The notes: generated by a model not told the origin, from the sequence alone. A stretch of 64,000 bases of DNA from an uncultured Lachnospiraceae bacterium (GCA_910585965.1 CAJUHH010000011.1:62001-126000); one strand, 5' to 3'; positions 45,812 through 54,545 are shown, counted from the stretch's first letter. Translations and numbers: made by a program.

Positions 45812-45928
45812 ATGTATGTTACATATCAGGATTTAATCCAGATCGGTATACTCATTGTCGCCCTTGCGAATTTGATTTATCAGGTTTACAAGGAAAAAAG
45901 AAATAGCCGCCACTACTGCCAACAGTGA
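45812..45928 (+). CDS. Putative holin-like type I toxin 2
   Basis: 38 residues from ATG 45812 (AAAGGAGG site): MYVTYQDLIQIGILIVALAN and a basic tail KEKRNSRHYCQQ. Same plan as toxin 1: short polar start, one transmembrane helix, charged tail. The reading frame is open further upstream but without a start that has a ribosome site. An imperfect hairpin (45905-45933) covers its end. A second minus-strand promoter lies 80-107 bases downstream. Confidence 0.65.
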   Translation: MYVTYQDLIQIGILIVALANLIYQVYKEKRNSRHYCQQ

Positions 45929-46000
45929 CGGCTGACCTCATGAGGTTAAGTTTGTTTTTGCTAGAGGGGTAGAGCCGCTTCTATGGCTTTCCCTTTCTCT
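45905..46000 (-). ncRNA. Predicted antisense RNA antitoxin 2
   Basis: Would start near 46000 from the promoter at 46007-46035 and run into the AGCCGCCACT/AGTGACGGCT hairpin at the end of toxin 2, overlapping the 3' end of that message. The minus-strand 3' end is less clear than for RNA 1 because no long T tract follows. Confidence 0.45.
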
Positions 46001-46006
46001 ATGCCT

Positions 46007-46035
46007 AATATAGCACATTTGGCAGCAGGATTCAA
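46007..46035 (-). promoter_or_regulatory. Promoter of antisense RNA 2
   Basis: TTGAAT (46035-46030) and TATATT (46012-46007) on the minus strand, spacer 17. Confidence 0.6.
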
Positions 46036-46064
46036 GAGCCAAACAAGCCATTGCCCCGCTTTCC

Positions 46065-47645
46065 TTATATTTCATAAAGCCGATACCGCTGCAGCTGCCT
46101 ATATAGCAGGAAAGAAAATACCGATAACAAAATAGAAGTTGCCGCCATTATCAAACTGCTAATATTCTGGAAAGCTATGCAAACAAACAGGGGGATTAAA
46201 CTGCTTAACATACCCGTTCCCATTGTTGCCAGAACAGAAATGGAACCACCCTTTACCGCATAATATTCGCTCGTCCAGTCATATTTTGGAAATTTCACAT
46301 TCATATACATTCCCAAAACGGATATGAAACAGGCATAGGCCGCTGGAACGATACATAACAAAATAGCTTGTTTTAGTGAAATCCCCATTTTGAAGCCTGA
46401 CAAAGCAGCGCTTATCAGTACAAAAGGACAGATTACGGTTAGATTGACTGCTATTTTAGCGTTGAATATATCAATGGCTCTTACGGGTACGGAACACATG
46501 ATCCAACGATTTTTCCCCTCTAAGGACAGAGAAGCGGAAGCGGTGGAAGTCATAGTAACAAATACGGCAATGACTAACGGAAGCACTTGCCGCAGCATTT
46601 GGCTGAGACCGATTATGCCGCTTTGCTGTTCCAATGCCTCTGGGCTGACAAACAGGAGAAGAAGGGCTGCAATAAGCAGCAACACCATTCCAATCGTAGA
46701 ATTCAGTGCGTAAATTGTGCAGGAAAAGTATCGCTCAAACTCTCGCTTATACATTGCTTGAAAAGGAGAGGAGGCTTGCAGAATCTTTCCTTCAAATTTA
46801 GCAGCGGAAGGATGAAACGCAGCCGTATTCATCTTCTGGTAAAAATGAGCCGCTATCCCTGCAAAAATGGCGCTGATGAAAACGGACATTCCGGCAAAGG
46901 CTAAAAAATACAGCCAGTTTTGCTGTTCAACTGCTTTTGAAATAAGCCCGGCCGGGGGATAGAGTTTGTTTGCCATGTCAGAAAACAAGATTCCAATATT
47001 CAAGATTTCCTCAGTATTCATGTCCTGCGTTTTGGCGGAAGCTGCAACTATCAGCAATACAGCCAGCGTGCTTAATACCAGTGAAAGAATATTTTTGTGT
47101 TTGGAACGGGAAGAAATAGCAGAAATCAAAACACCAAGTCCCAAAGAAATAATCATAGGAATGACAGGCAGGAATAAAAAGGAAAGAAGAAATATAATAT
47201 TTCCGGAAATCCCCGCTTCTGCATTTGCCCCAAAAATTACAACAGAGGGAAGCACTACAATCATGCTGATTAAGAGGTTGGCCAAATAAACCATTGTTAA
47301 TCGGCTTAAAACCACTTCCGAATTTTTCACTGGAAGCGACATAACCATATCGTAATCGCGCAGCCCGATAAGCACGCCGGAACTTTTTAAAAAAGTCAAT
47401 ATCAATGTAATGAACGAGCATGCCAGTGCGGAAATGGTCGGCAGAATATTTACAGCCCCCATACTCGCTATGCCCATGCTGATCATTGTACTGTAAGCAA
47501 CCATCAGTCCGAGAATGAGGATGGCAAGACCGCCCAAAGCCGTACTGCGTTGTTTTTCTTTTTTGCTGTGGGAATGGAGTATGCGGTTAATGCCAAACAA
47601 ATTGTAAAGCTGCATTTTTAAGAGAAGTAAATACCTATTTTTCAT
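46065..47645 (-). CDS. ABC exporter permease
   Basis: 526 residues with about twelve hydrophobic segments, in the style of large Firmicute ABC-2-type exporters that fuse two six-helix halves. It contains SLPVKNSEVVLSRLTMVYLA, a conserved segment of that group, and the central cytoplasmic FQAMYKREFERYFSC. ATG 47645 lies inside the end of the ATPase gene (10-base overlap) and follows GGAGG. Substrate unknown; relatives include peptide or antimicrobial exporters. Confidence 0.85.
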   Translation of the reverse strand: MKNRYLLLLKMQLYNLFGINRILHSHSKKEKQRSTALGGLAILILGLMVAYSTMISMGIASMGAVNILPTISALACSFITLILTFLKSSGVLIGLRDYDMVMSLPVKNSEVVLSRLTMVYLANLLISMIVVLPSVVIFGANAEAGISGNIIFLLSFLFLPVIPMIISLGLGVLISAISSRSKHKNILSLVLSTLAVLLIVAASAKTQDMNTEEILNIGILFSDMANKLYPPAGLISKAVEQQNWLYFLAFAGMSVFISAIFAGIAAHFYQKMNTAAFHPSAAKFEGKILQASSPFQAMYKREFERYFSCTIYALNSTIGMVLLLIAALLLLFVSPEALEQQSGIIGLSQMLRQVLPLVIAVFVTMTSTASASLSLEGKNRWIMCSVPVRAIDIFNAKIAVNLTVICPFVLISAALSGFKMGISLKQAILLCIVPAAYACFISVLGMYMNVKFPKYDWTSEYYAVKGGSISVLATMGTGMLSSLIPLFVCIAFQNISSLIMAATSILLSVFSFLLYRQLQRYRLYEI

Positions 47646-48360
47646 TTTCCACAACCTCCATGAAAACATCTTCAAGGCTTCCGGAGCCGCGTACCGTTTC
47701 CATGCTCCCGCTTATAACTAATTTTCCCTGTTTGATGATAGAAACTTTATCGCATAATTTCTCTGCAACGTCCAAAACATGAGTGGAGAAAAATATGGCA
47801 TTTCCCTGATTGCACAAGTCATGCATGGTTTGTTTCAGATGAAAAGCCGCTTCGGGGTCAAGCCCTACAAAGGGTTCGTCCAGTACGAGCAGCTTTGGTT
47901 CATGTAAAAAAGCCCCGATTAGAGCAAGTTTTTGTTTCATGCCATGAGAATAAGAGCTGATCAGATTTCCCAAACTGTCCGTGATACCGAAAAGCTCCGC
48001 ATACTTTTTTACCCGTTCTTCCCGGTGTTTCCTGTCAACGGAAAACATATCTGCCATATAATTCAGATATTGAATGCCTGTTATATAGTCGTATAAATCC
48101 GGGTTGTCAGGAATATACGCTGTCAACAGCTTGCATTTAACCGGTTCGGTTTTGGCAGAATGTCCGTCTATCAAAATTTCTCCCTTGTTAAAGCCCATGA
48201 CACCGACAACAGCCCGGATAGTTGTTGTTTTTCCGGCTCCGTTATGTCCGATAAAGCCATGGATTTCTCCGGGCATAACGGATAGGGAAAGGTTATCGAC
48301 CGCCTTTTTTCCCTGCGAATATTCTTTTGTAAAATTTTTGATTTCCAATATTGATTGCAT
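47635..48360 (-). CDS. ABC transporter ATP-binding protein
   Basis: 241 residues. Walker A GHNGAGKTTT, Q-loop region AYIPDNPDLYDYITG, signature SSYSHGMKQKLALIGAF, Walker B LLVLDEPFVGLD and the switch His in FFSTHVLDVAEKLCD are all intact. ATG 48360 follows GAGGAGG. Forms the exporter with the overlapping permease. The promoter upstream is covered by two palindromes. Confidence 0.95.
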   Translation of the reverse strand: MQSILEIKNFTKEYSQGKKAVDNLSLSVMPGEIHGFIGHNGAGKTTTIRAVVGVMGFNKGEILIDGHSAKTEPVKCKLLTAYIPDNPDLYDYITGIQYLNYMADMFSVDRKHREERVKKYAELFGITDSLGNLISSYSHGMKQKLALIGAFLHEPKLLVLDEPFVGLDPEAAFHLKQTMHDLCNQGNAIFFSTHVLDVAEKLCDKVSIIKQGKLVISGSMETVRGSGSLEDVFMEVVENEK

Positions 48361-48415
48361 AGTATTCCTCCTCATTATTTCATCTTACTGCTGCAAAATC
48401 CTTGTGATGAAAATG

Positions 48416-48458
48416 TTATCATATAGATAATATTATCATAACGATAATATAAAGTCAA
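48416..48458 (-). promoter_or_regulatory. ABC operon promoter with twin operator boxes
   Basis: On the minus strand TTGACT (48458-48453) and TAATAT (48435-48430), spacer 17. Two palindromes of form TTATC-N5-GATAA lie over it: 48433-48447 (extended to ATATTATC/GATAATAT, 48430-48450) in the spacer and -10, and 48416-48430 just downstream. Their centres are 17 bases apart. The HTH protein encoded upstream is the likely ligand. Confidence 0.7.
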
Positions 48459-48496
48459 TAAAATTCCGCTCCATTTTAGCAGGAGCGGTAAATCGC

Positions 48497-49036
48497 TCAT
48501 TTTGAATTTTCTGGCGGAGAAACAATTAATCCAAGCGTTCGTATTTTTCTCCCTGCTTTTGGTTCATTTTTTTCCGCGGCATGGATTACATTTGAAATGC
48601 TTTTCATAAGTTCAGTCAATTCTTCGTCCGATAAATAAATGTGTGAAAGAGAGAAACCCGACATATCTTTTTTAATGTTGATGTCCGGGGACTTGCAATA
48701 TTCCCGAAATTGTTTTGCAAATCCAAGAAAATATTGTGTAAATACTTGCATGTAAAGAGTACCCGAATTTTCCGTTATTATTTTTTCAAAGTTTTCATTG
48801 AGAGGAAAGGCAAGCGCATACGTTTTTTCTACTGTGCCGCGTATTTGCGTTTCGCCGACCACTTTCAAGATACCGTCGCCCAGCATCTTTTTCAAATTGC
48901 GATATAAAGTGGCTTGCGGAATATCGCCAAGAGTATCTGATAAATGCTTTGCGGTTGCTTGCTTTTGCGAATATATCTCAAGTAACAGTTTACATTTTAC
49001 CGGGTTTGTAATACACTCCATAATTTTATCCGTCAT
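48497..49036 (-). CDS. ArsR-like winged-helix regulator
   Basis: 179 residues. The N-terminal winged helix (about 5-75: NPVKCKLLLEIYSQKQATAK, then TLGDIPQATLYRNLKKMLGDG) resembles the ArsR/HTH_20 group; the remainder is a helical dimer or effector domain. It precedes the ABC operon on the same strand, and the twin palindromes between them suggest it represses the exporter genes. No metal-binding cysteines are seen. Confidence 0.82.
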   Translation of the reverse strand: MTDKIMECITNPVKCKLLLEIYSQKQATAKHLSDTLGDIPQATLYRNLKKMLGDGILKVVGETQIRGTVEKTYALAFPLNENFEKIITENSGTLYMQVFTQYFLGFAKQFREYCKSPDINIKKDMSGFSLSHIYLSDEELTELMKSISNVIHAAEKNEPKAGRKIRTLGLIVSPPENSK

Positions 49037-49133
49037 GCTGTTCCTCCTGTTTGCCGCTTTTTAAAAGGCTTCATTAAAATAACCAAGTGGCAGTTACCCA
49101 ATACGAGTAACTGCCCGATAAACTTGAAAGCTA

Positions 49134-49631
49134 TTATCTAAATGTCTTGTTGAAATATTGCTGTATCTCATCTCTTGAATGGAAAATAGTTATATTTTTC
49201 CCCGCTTGAAATAGGCTTATCTGCTTATAAATGAAAGGTAATTCATCTTGTGGAAAATTCAATATCCACTGTTTGAACTCTAAGTCAAATTCTGTTTCTA
49301 CCCACGGCATGTCCTCACGAGGCTTTCCTACACGGTCTTCTGCAGCTGCAAGGCATACTCCTACTGGCAAATCCAATAAAAAGACAGTATCACAGGCTTG
49401 AAGCCGCATTGCAAGCGTTCTGGTATAGTTGCCATCAATGATCCATTTATCTTTTGCAAGGATATCTTTTAACCGGCAATCAAACTCACTTCTGCTGATT
49501 GTTGTCTTGTTTGGCTTATGCCATAACATATCGAGATAATATAAAGGCAGGCCGGTTTCGTTGTTCAGCTTTCTTGAAAATGTACTCTTCCCGGCACCCG
49601 GGCAACCGATAACAATTACTTTATGAAACAT
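49134..49631 (-). CDS. P-loop kinase of the FlaR/adenylate-kinase-like group
   Basis: 165 residues. Walker A GCPGAGKSTFSRKL at the start, then LYYLDMLWHKPN, WIIDGNYTRTLAMRL and FLLDLPVGVCL, the pattern of small proteins annotated as DNA topology modulation (FlaR) or shikimate/adenylate-kinase-like enzymes. Substrate unknown. ATG 49631 follows GGAGAAAG; the longer frame to 49727 has no ribosome site. Lone gene on the minus strand, divergent from the hydrolase. Confidence 0.82.
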   Translation of the reverse strand: MFHKVIVIGCPGAGKSTFSRKLNNETGLPLYYLDMLWHKPNKTTISRSEFDCRLKDILAKDKWIIDGNYTRTLAMRLQACDTVFLLDLPVGVCLAAAEDRVGKPREDMPWVETEFDLEFKQWILNFPQDELPFIYKQISLFQAGKNITIFHSRDEIQQYFNKTFR

Positions 49632-49809
49632 GCAATCTTTCTCCGCAGACCATGATATGCTATTTCTGATTGTATCATGGACAGGCCTTGAAATCAATAT
49701 AGTTTGATAGTATACTGGATGAAACAAAGGAAAGAAGACAGTATAATAGACGGTTGGTCAACAATCCCCCAATTTTGTTATCATTTTGACAGATAGCCAG
49801 GAGGCATAT

Positions 49810-50622
49810 ATGGGACTGGGAATATTTCATGCAAAAAACGGAAGCGTATATATCGGAAATTCAGAAATGGATTATATATCTTTTGGAAATGGAAATAAAA
49901 ACCTGGTCATGCTTCCCGGCTTGGGGGATGGATTATCCACAGTAAAAGGAATGGCTTTTATTTTTTCTGTAATGTATAGGGTATATGCGAAAGAATTTAC
50001 AGTGTATGTTTTCAGCCGGAAAAATAATCTGCAGGAAGGATATTCCACAAGGGAAATGGCCAAAGACCAGGCAGAAGCCATGGCGGTTCTAGGCATTGGG
50101 AAAGCAGATGTTTTAGGCATATCGCAAGGAGGCATGATCGCCCAGTACCTGGCGATCGATTATCCTGAGTTAGTCAGCAGGCTCGTATTAGCAGTAACAA
50201 GCGCAAGGCCGAACGAGACCATAGACCATGTGATCCGTGTCTGGATGGAACTGGCAGAGCAAGGAAATTACAAGGATTTAATGGTGGATACGGCAGAAAA
50301 ATCATATTCAGATAGTTATTTGAAAAAATATCGGCTGTTCTATCCTTTTCTTGGAAGAATAGGAAAACCGAAAAGCTTGAAACGCTTTTTGGTTCAGGCT
50401 GATTCCTGCCTGAAGCATAATGCATATGCTGAATTGCATAAAATCGTTTGTCCGGTTTTAGTGGTCGGCGGTGATTCCGATCGGATCGTAGGAGCAACTT
50501 CTGCCGCTGATATGGCTGGCCGGATCAGCGGCAGCGAATTGTTTATTTATGCGGGCCTTGGACATGCGGCGTATGAAGAGGCGAAAGACTTTCATATGCG
50601 GGTCTTGGATTTTTTTTCATAG
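49810..50622 (+). CDS. Alpha/beta hydrolase
   Basis: 270 residues. NLVMLPGLGDGL is the oxyanion-loop region, the nucleophile elbow is GISQGGM, the acid lies in VVGGDSDRIV and the catalytic His in AGLGHAAYEE, so the triad appears complete. Substrate unknown. ATG 49810 follows AGGAGG; an in-frame start at 49786 lacks a site. Its stop overlaps the convergent PIN-domain gene by 6 bases. Confidence 0.87.
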   Translation: MGLGIFHAKNGSVYIGNSEMDYISFGNGNKNLVMLPGLGDGLSTVKGMAFIFSVMYRVYAKEFTVYVFSRKNNLQEGYSTREMAKDQAEAMAVLGIGKADVLGISQGGMIAQYLAIDYPELVSRLVLAVTSARPNETIDHVIRVWMELAEQGNYKDLMVDTAEKSYSDSYLKKYRLFYPFLGRIGKPKSLKRFLVQADSCLKHNAYAELHKIVCPVLVVGGDSDRIVGATSAADMAGRISGSELFIYAGLGHAAYEEAKDFHMRVLDFFS

Positions 50623-51042
50623 ACTACCGTCTTCCATCAAAACAATAAAATCATTAGGAAGTATCGTTTTTACCAAGCCGTTCTGATAATCTTTCACATT
50701 TCTGGTGATGATATAGTCTATTTTTGCTTTTGCCGCTGTTCTCTCGATAACTGCATCCTCATAGTCGCTGACTGCAGAAGCAAGGGCATCCATGCATTCA
50801 TCCCGTGATACCGTCAGTATCCCCATAAGGGAATACAACTTTCCCATTACCTGTTTTGCCTGTTCTGCATTATGCAGATATTTCCTTACAAGATAATAGA
50901 TGTCAGTAGCAGAACTTGCAGTGATATATGCATCCATGATTCGATTTGCAGCCATGAGGAAAAGTTGTTCCGCGCTTTCTTTCCAAGGGTTTCTGGATGT
51001 CAGTGCATCAACAATTACATTTGTATCAATTAGAACTTTCAT
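50617..51042 (-). CDS. PIN-domain toxin (VapC-like)
   Basis: 141 residues of the PIN ribonuclease fold. The acidic residues fall in VLIDTNVIVDAL at the start, the NPWKESAEQL helix, and SDYEDAVIERTAAK and IDYIITRNVKDY near the end. Such toxins cut tRNA or other RNAs and are held in check by the upstream antitoxin; the start codon immediately follows the antitoxin stop. Confidence 0.88.
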   Translation of the reverse strand: MKVLIDTNVIVDALTSRNPWKESAEQLFLMAANRIMDAYITASSATDIYYLVRKYLHNAEQAKQVMGKLYSLMGILTVSRDECMDALASAVSDYEDAVIERTAAKAKIDYIITRNVKDYQNGLVKTILPNDFIVLMEDGSL

Positions 51043-51258
51043 TTATTTTGCACCAAGCCTATCCTTCCTTGTCTCATCCATATCTGCATTTGCGGGAAGA
51101 ATCCCAAATAAGGATTTTGCGGTTTCTACCCTGTCTTGATATGGATTTGTCAGCTTTGCTACTATCTTGCCATTTTTTGTTATAAAAATGTCTTCTGTTG
51201 CGGATAGCAGCAGATATTTTCCAAGATTATTCTTTAGCTCTGTTGCTGTAACTGACAT
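51043..51258 (-). CDS. Phd/YefM-like antitoxin of the PIN toxin
   Basis: 71 residues: MSVTATELKNNLGKYLLLSA, then DIFITKNGKIVAKLTNP, the standard DNA-binding part of Phd-type antitoxins, with an acidic tail. It ends one base before the toxin start, so the pair is translationally coupled. A PIN toxin with a Phd-type (rather than AbrB-type) partner is a common combination in Firmicutes. Confidence 0.88.
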   Translation of the reverse strand: MSVTATELKNNLGKYLLLSATEDIFITKNGKIVAKLTNPYQDRVETAKSLFGILPANADMDETRKDRLGAK

Positions 51259-51379
51259 AAACCCACCCCTTTCTTTATACTATGATTATATCCAAATCGT
51301 ATGATTTTGGCAACATGTTCAGCCAAAATAGGAGACTTTTTGGACCGGGTTATGCAAGAAAGAATTTATCCGTCTGCGG

Positions 51380-52360
51380 TTACTTTGCGCTGAAAAGATG
51401 AATTATTCCAATCACCGCAGGGAATAATACTGCGGCAACGGGCCAGACAATCCAGCTTGCCCCCCAATTATTCGTAATGAAGCTATAAGCCAGATAGACC
51501 GCAGTTGCAATGAGCCAATAAATGCCGGATATGTTTCTTATGAACGGCTGTTTTTCCTTTTTCTCTTTGGTATAATCGTTTTCCTGCAAAAGTTTTTCGA
51601 AGCTCGACCAGATCACATTGTCGCGGACAAAGATGGTTACGCCTATGCCGGCGATAACAAATGTCACCGAAAGCATGGCCGTCATGAAGAGGGTATTATC
51701 TTCATTGACCATAGCGCCGGCAAACAAAGGGATCACGGACAGGATGCACAGGCAGGTGGCGACCATATTATTTCTTGTATGCGTAGTTTTGTATTGTTCC
51801 CTGCGCTCCCTGACCATTCCGCTTACGCCGTACTCCGTCTCAAAAGCTTCATTTTCCAAAAAGTCAAAATCAGAAGATTTATTGCTATTTGAAATAAAAA
51901 TGGCCACTGCCGTTGCCACGAGGACGAGCAGGATGATCATGCCTGCGCCTGCAGCCATCTGTTCCGAAAAATGGTACTTGGGTGTCTCTGCGAGCGCGCC
52001 TCCAAGGAACAGGCATATGGGGGACAGGATGCATAAAAATGTAGCATAGGCGGTTGACTGGGATGCCGAGGCCTTGATGGAAAGAAACGCATTGGCCTCC
52101 TCCATGGACACGCGCCTTAATGGGGATTCCTCTCCGGCAGAGGCGGAAAATTCTTCCTCCTCTATTTCATCTTTAAGCAAATAGTCGATGCTTACCCCAA
52201 ATAAATGGGAAAGACGTATCAACTTCTCATAATCGGGAATTGACTGCGCACCTTCCCATTTAGAGACGGACTGCCTTGTGACATCCATCTGTTCTGCCAG
52301 TTCTTCCTGGGACCATCCGTTTTTCTTTCGGAGCTGTATGAGCTTATCTGCGAAAATCAT
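51380..52360 (-). CDS. XRE regulator with C-terminal membrane domain
   Basis: 326 residues. The XRE helix-turn-helix is at about 5-60 (LRKKNGWSQEELAEQMDVTR, SVSKWEGAQSIPDYEKL). A Glu/Ser-rich linker leads to six or seven hydrophobic segments in two halves. Such membrane-tethered XRE proteins are frequent in Firmicutes but their signals are largely unknown. ATG 52360 follows AAAGGAGG. The 268-base gap upstream (52361-52628) has no other gene. Confidence 0.85.
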   Translation of the reverse strand: MIFADKLIQLRKKNGWSQEELAEQMDVTRQSVSKWEGAQSIPDYEKLIRLSHLFGVSIDYLLKDEIEEEEFSASAGEESPLRRVSMEEANAFLSIKASASQSTAYATFLCILSPICLFLGGALAETPKYHFSEQMAAGAGMIILLVLVATAVAIFISNSNKSSDFDFLENEAFETEYGVSGMVRERREQYKTTHTRNNMVATCLCILSVIPLFAGAMVNEDNTLFMTAMLSVTFVIAGIGVTIFVRDNVIWSSFEKLLQENDYTKEKKEKQPFIRNISGIYWLIATAVYLAYSFITNNWGASWIVWPVAAVLFPAVIGIIHLFSAK

Positions 52361-52628
52361 AGTAGATTTCCTCCTTTTTCTGTTTTTTGATGTGTTCATT
52401 TTAATGATTTGTTTGGTTGCACGCTACCTACCGGGGCTATGCAATATGTCAATCGCTGGTTGCGGTTTATATCTGCCAGAGCCGTTTGGCGGCAGCAGAA
52501 AAAATTTATAAATTATTAAACAGATAAGAGAAGCTGTCTTATGCCTTTTCAGGAATATCCATAAGAAGGCTTTTTTTATGTTTACATTTTTCAGGAAAGA
52601 GGCTCATTACAGTAAAGGAGGAATGGTT

Positions 52629-53162
52629 ATGTTGCGTGATTTAATTTGCAGCGCTCAGGCGGGCGACAAAAAGGCGATGATGGAACTGATTGACAAATTT
52701 TCCCCGTTATTCAAAAAATATGCCAGGAAGCTGGATTATGAAGATGCTTACGAGGATATTATTCTCTTTCATATGGAGATGATACGGTATGCGAACGCTC
52801 TCTTTGGTATAAAGAAGAACGGGTGGACAGGCAGGACATACAAAAAGGCCGCCACAGAGCAACGCAAAGACGGCAGTTATTATATAGAAGGCAATACCTT
52901 GTGGCGCGCTTATGACAGCTGGGAACAGTCGATCCGTGACCATAATGATTATATAGCAACGAGAAGCACGGACGGCGGCAGGACTTTGCGGTATTCCAAA
53001 GTGGTCGGCTGCGATGACCATGTCCTTGCCTGCCAGTATTTGCAGGAGTGCGGATATGCGACTTCCCTTACTTATAGAGAATCACTGGTCAGGGATTATA
53101 TTGAGAAATATCATTTGCTGAGGTTTGATTCCTGTTCTTCATCAGATCCATATAAAAATTAG
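52629..53162 (+). CDS. Chimeric protein: HTH domain fused to a truncated glucosaminidase
   Basis: 177 residues from ATG 52629 (AAAGGAGG site). Residues 1-55 (LICSAQAGDKKAMMELIDKF, YARKLDYEDAYEDIILF) match the helix-turn-helix proteins of conjugative transposons. From ~56 (YANALFGIKKNGWTGRTYKK to VRDYIEKYHLLRFD) it matches the later part of a FlgJ/LytG-type glucosaminidase, lacking the ESGWGES-like segment with the catalytic Glu. The join looks like a deletion fusing two genes. The last residues read through into the antisense of the DUF975 gene. Probably inactive as a hydrolase. Confidence 0.6.
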   Translation: MLRDLICSAQAGDKKAMMELIDKFSPLFKKYARKLDYEDAYEDIILFHMEMIRYANALFGIKKNGWTGRTYKKAATEQRKDGSYYIEGNTLWRAYDSWEQSIRDHNDYIATRSTDGGRTLRYSKVVGCDDHVLACQYLQECGYATSLTYRESLVRDYIEKYHLLRFDSCSSSDPYKN

Positions 53163-53841
53163 CCATCACGGCGTTGGTATATGGCACCAGCCAGAAGAAC
53201 GCGATGAAAAAGGAAAAAGCGCTCAGGAGATAGAGAGGAAGGAAGCTGACCGCGATATAAAACAGCCGCCCCTTGTGTCCCTTCATAATCTGGCAGCTCA
53301 TTTTCATCAGCTCCTTGGCCGAATATTGAGGAAAATCCTGCAACAGGAAAAATGTCTGGGAAAGCAACAGCCTTGTAACGGCAATAATAATGGCGCTGAT
53401 GACAAGGAAAATGGACATCAGCAGCATGTAAACAGGCGAAGCGGTCGTCAAATATAAATAATAAAAAATCATGACAGGAGTCAGGCAGATATAGGTAATA
53501 AGGGAACGTACAAACTGCAGGAGGATCGCTTTGTCGGGATAAACCTTAAAACCATAAAAGATATCCCCTGCGGAAACCGGCTGCCGGCATATCAGCTTCA
53601 GATAAAGAAAAGCCTCCCCGGAATTAAAAATACCGAGAAACAGCGTTATGACAAAGCTGATCAGGTAATAAATAATCAGCTCGGGGATGCTGCTGGCAAC
53701 AACTAGCGTGGACGGGATGGAATTTGCGACCAGGCTGATGATCCCTATAAGGAACATGGCTCCGATCACGGTGCCGTAATGTCCGAATAACTGTTCCTTT
53801 GACATGCCTTTTAATTCGGCGGAGGATTTGTAAGTGTTCAT
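53089..53841 (-). CDS. DUF975 family membrane protein
   Basis: 250 residues with six hydrophobic segments. DUF975 hallmarks: the GEAFLYLKLICRQPVSAGDI segment, then FKVYPDKAILLQFVR, and SAKELMKMSCQIMKGHKGRLF followed by a final helix and PYTNAVMANFYMDLMK. Function unknown. ATG 53841 follows CAGGAG. Its last 74 bases overlap the end of the chimeric gene on the other strand. Confidence 0.85.
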   Translation of the reverse strand: MNTYKSSAELKGMSKEQLFGHYGTVIGAMFLIGIISLVANSIPSTLVVASSIPELIIYYLISFVITLFLGIFNSGEAFLYLKLICRQPVSAGDIFYGFKVYPDKAILLQFVRSLITYICLTPVMIFYYLYLTTASPVYMLLMSIFLVISAIIIAVTRLLLSQTFFLLQDFPQYSAKELMKMSCQIMKGHKGRLFYIAVSFLPLYLLSAFSFFIAFFWLVPYTNAVMANFYMDLMKNRNQTSANDISQYNP

Positions 53842-53877
53842 CGTTTCAAGTCTCCTGTTCAAATAAATTCTTTGTGC

Positions 53878-54390
53878 TTATACAGCCATATCCACATTCA
53901 TGCCCTGGTACTTTATGGAATCGGCGGTTTTTAGATCCTTCTGGTAAGGATTGTCTTCATTATAATATTTGATCTGGGTCGAGGTCGTTCCCCCGGATAC
54001 ATAGCTGCGTCCGCATTCCGGGCATACGGCAGTGTGGATGGCCACATTGGCGGAGATTACCTTTCCATTATTCTGCGCCGCTTTTTTATACGCGTTGGAA
54101 ACATGCTCCTGTTCGTGGGAACGGACAGCGCTTGCGGATGCCTGGGGGGAAATATGGGTGGCCGATTTAAAGGATACCATTTCATCGGAACCGTCCTGGT
54201 ATTTCCTGTTCTTGCATGTCTCGCATTCGGCGGGAGAAGATTTCCTGCCGGGAGACTTGACATTGGATTCCCCCGGATTCCTGGCAATGCCGGAAGCCTC
54301 TTCCGCACTGGAAGCGCCTTTCGGGGAATTGTTGGAAACAGGATAACCGCCATAATTAAAATTATTACTAATCGGACTGATTGTACTCAT
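53878..54390 (-). CDS. SprA-related putative metalloprotease
   Basis: 170 residues. An HExxH motif occurs in AVRSHEQEHVSNAYK near residue 100, as in the SprA-related family of presumed zinc proteases. Two Cys pairs flank it: CETCKNRKYQDGS before and CPECGRSYVSGG after, suggesting a structural metal site. The N-terminus is polar and low in complexity; no signal peptide. ATG 54390 follows AAAGGAG. Starts 155 bases after the DUF4190-type gene, separated by hairpins. Proteolysis by this family has not, to my knowledge, been shown. Confidence 0.7.
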   Translation of the reverse strand: MSTISPISNNFNYGGYPVSNNSPKGASSAEEASGIARNPGESNVKSPGRKSSPAECETCKNRKYQDGSDEMVSFKSATHISPQASASAVRSHEQEHVSNAYKKAAQNNGKVISANVAIHTAVCPECGRSYVSGGTTSTQIKYYNEDNPYQKDLKTADSIKYQGMNVDMAV

Positions 54391-54420
54391 AAAAATCTCC
54401 TTTCTCGCACTACCCTTCAT

Positions 54421-54545
54421 GCCGCCTCCCGGCGGCACAAACCACCAATGGGAAGAACGCCGCTTTTTAGGCGTTCTTCGGTGTGGAACTTAGAAGTTCT
54501 TAGCGAAACGTCCTCTGGCGTGAGCTTTAGAACTTCTTTCCACAC
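54421..54545. terminator. Three stem-loops between two minus-strand genes
   Basis: GCCGCC/GGCGGC (54421-54436); GAAGAACGCC/GGCGTTCTTC (54452-54479); and a larger one with GTGTGGAA and AGAAGTTCT on the left against AGAACTTCTTTCCACAC (54529-54545). No clean T tract on the minus strand; they may weaken rather than stop transcription into the SprA-like gene. Confidence 0.6.

Noticed and set aside
45444..45928. Phage holin genes
   Set aside because: No lysin or other phage genes nearby; the antisense promoters and shared terminators fit type I toxins better.
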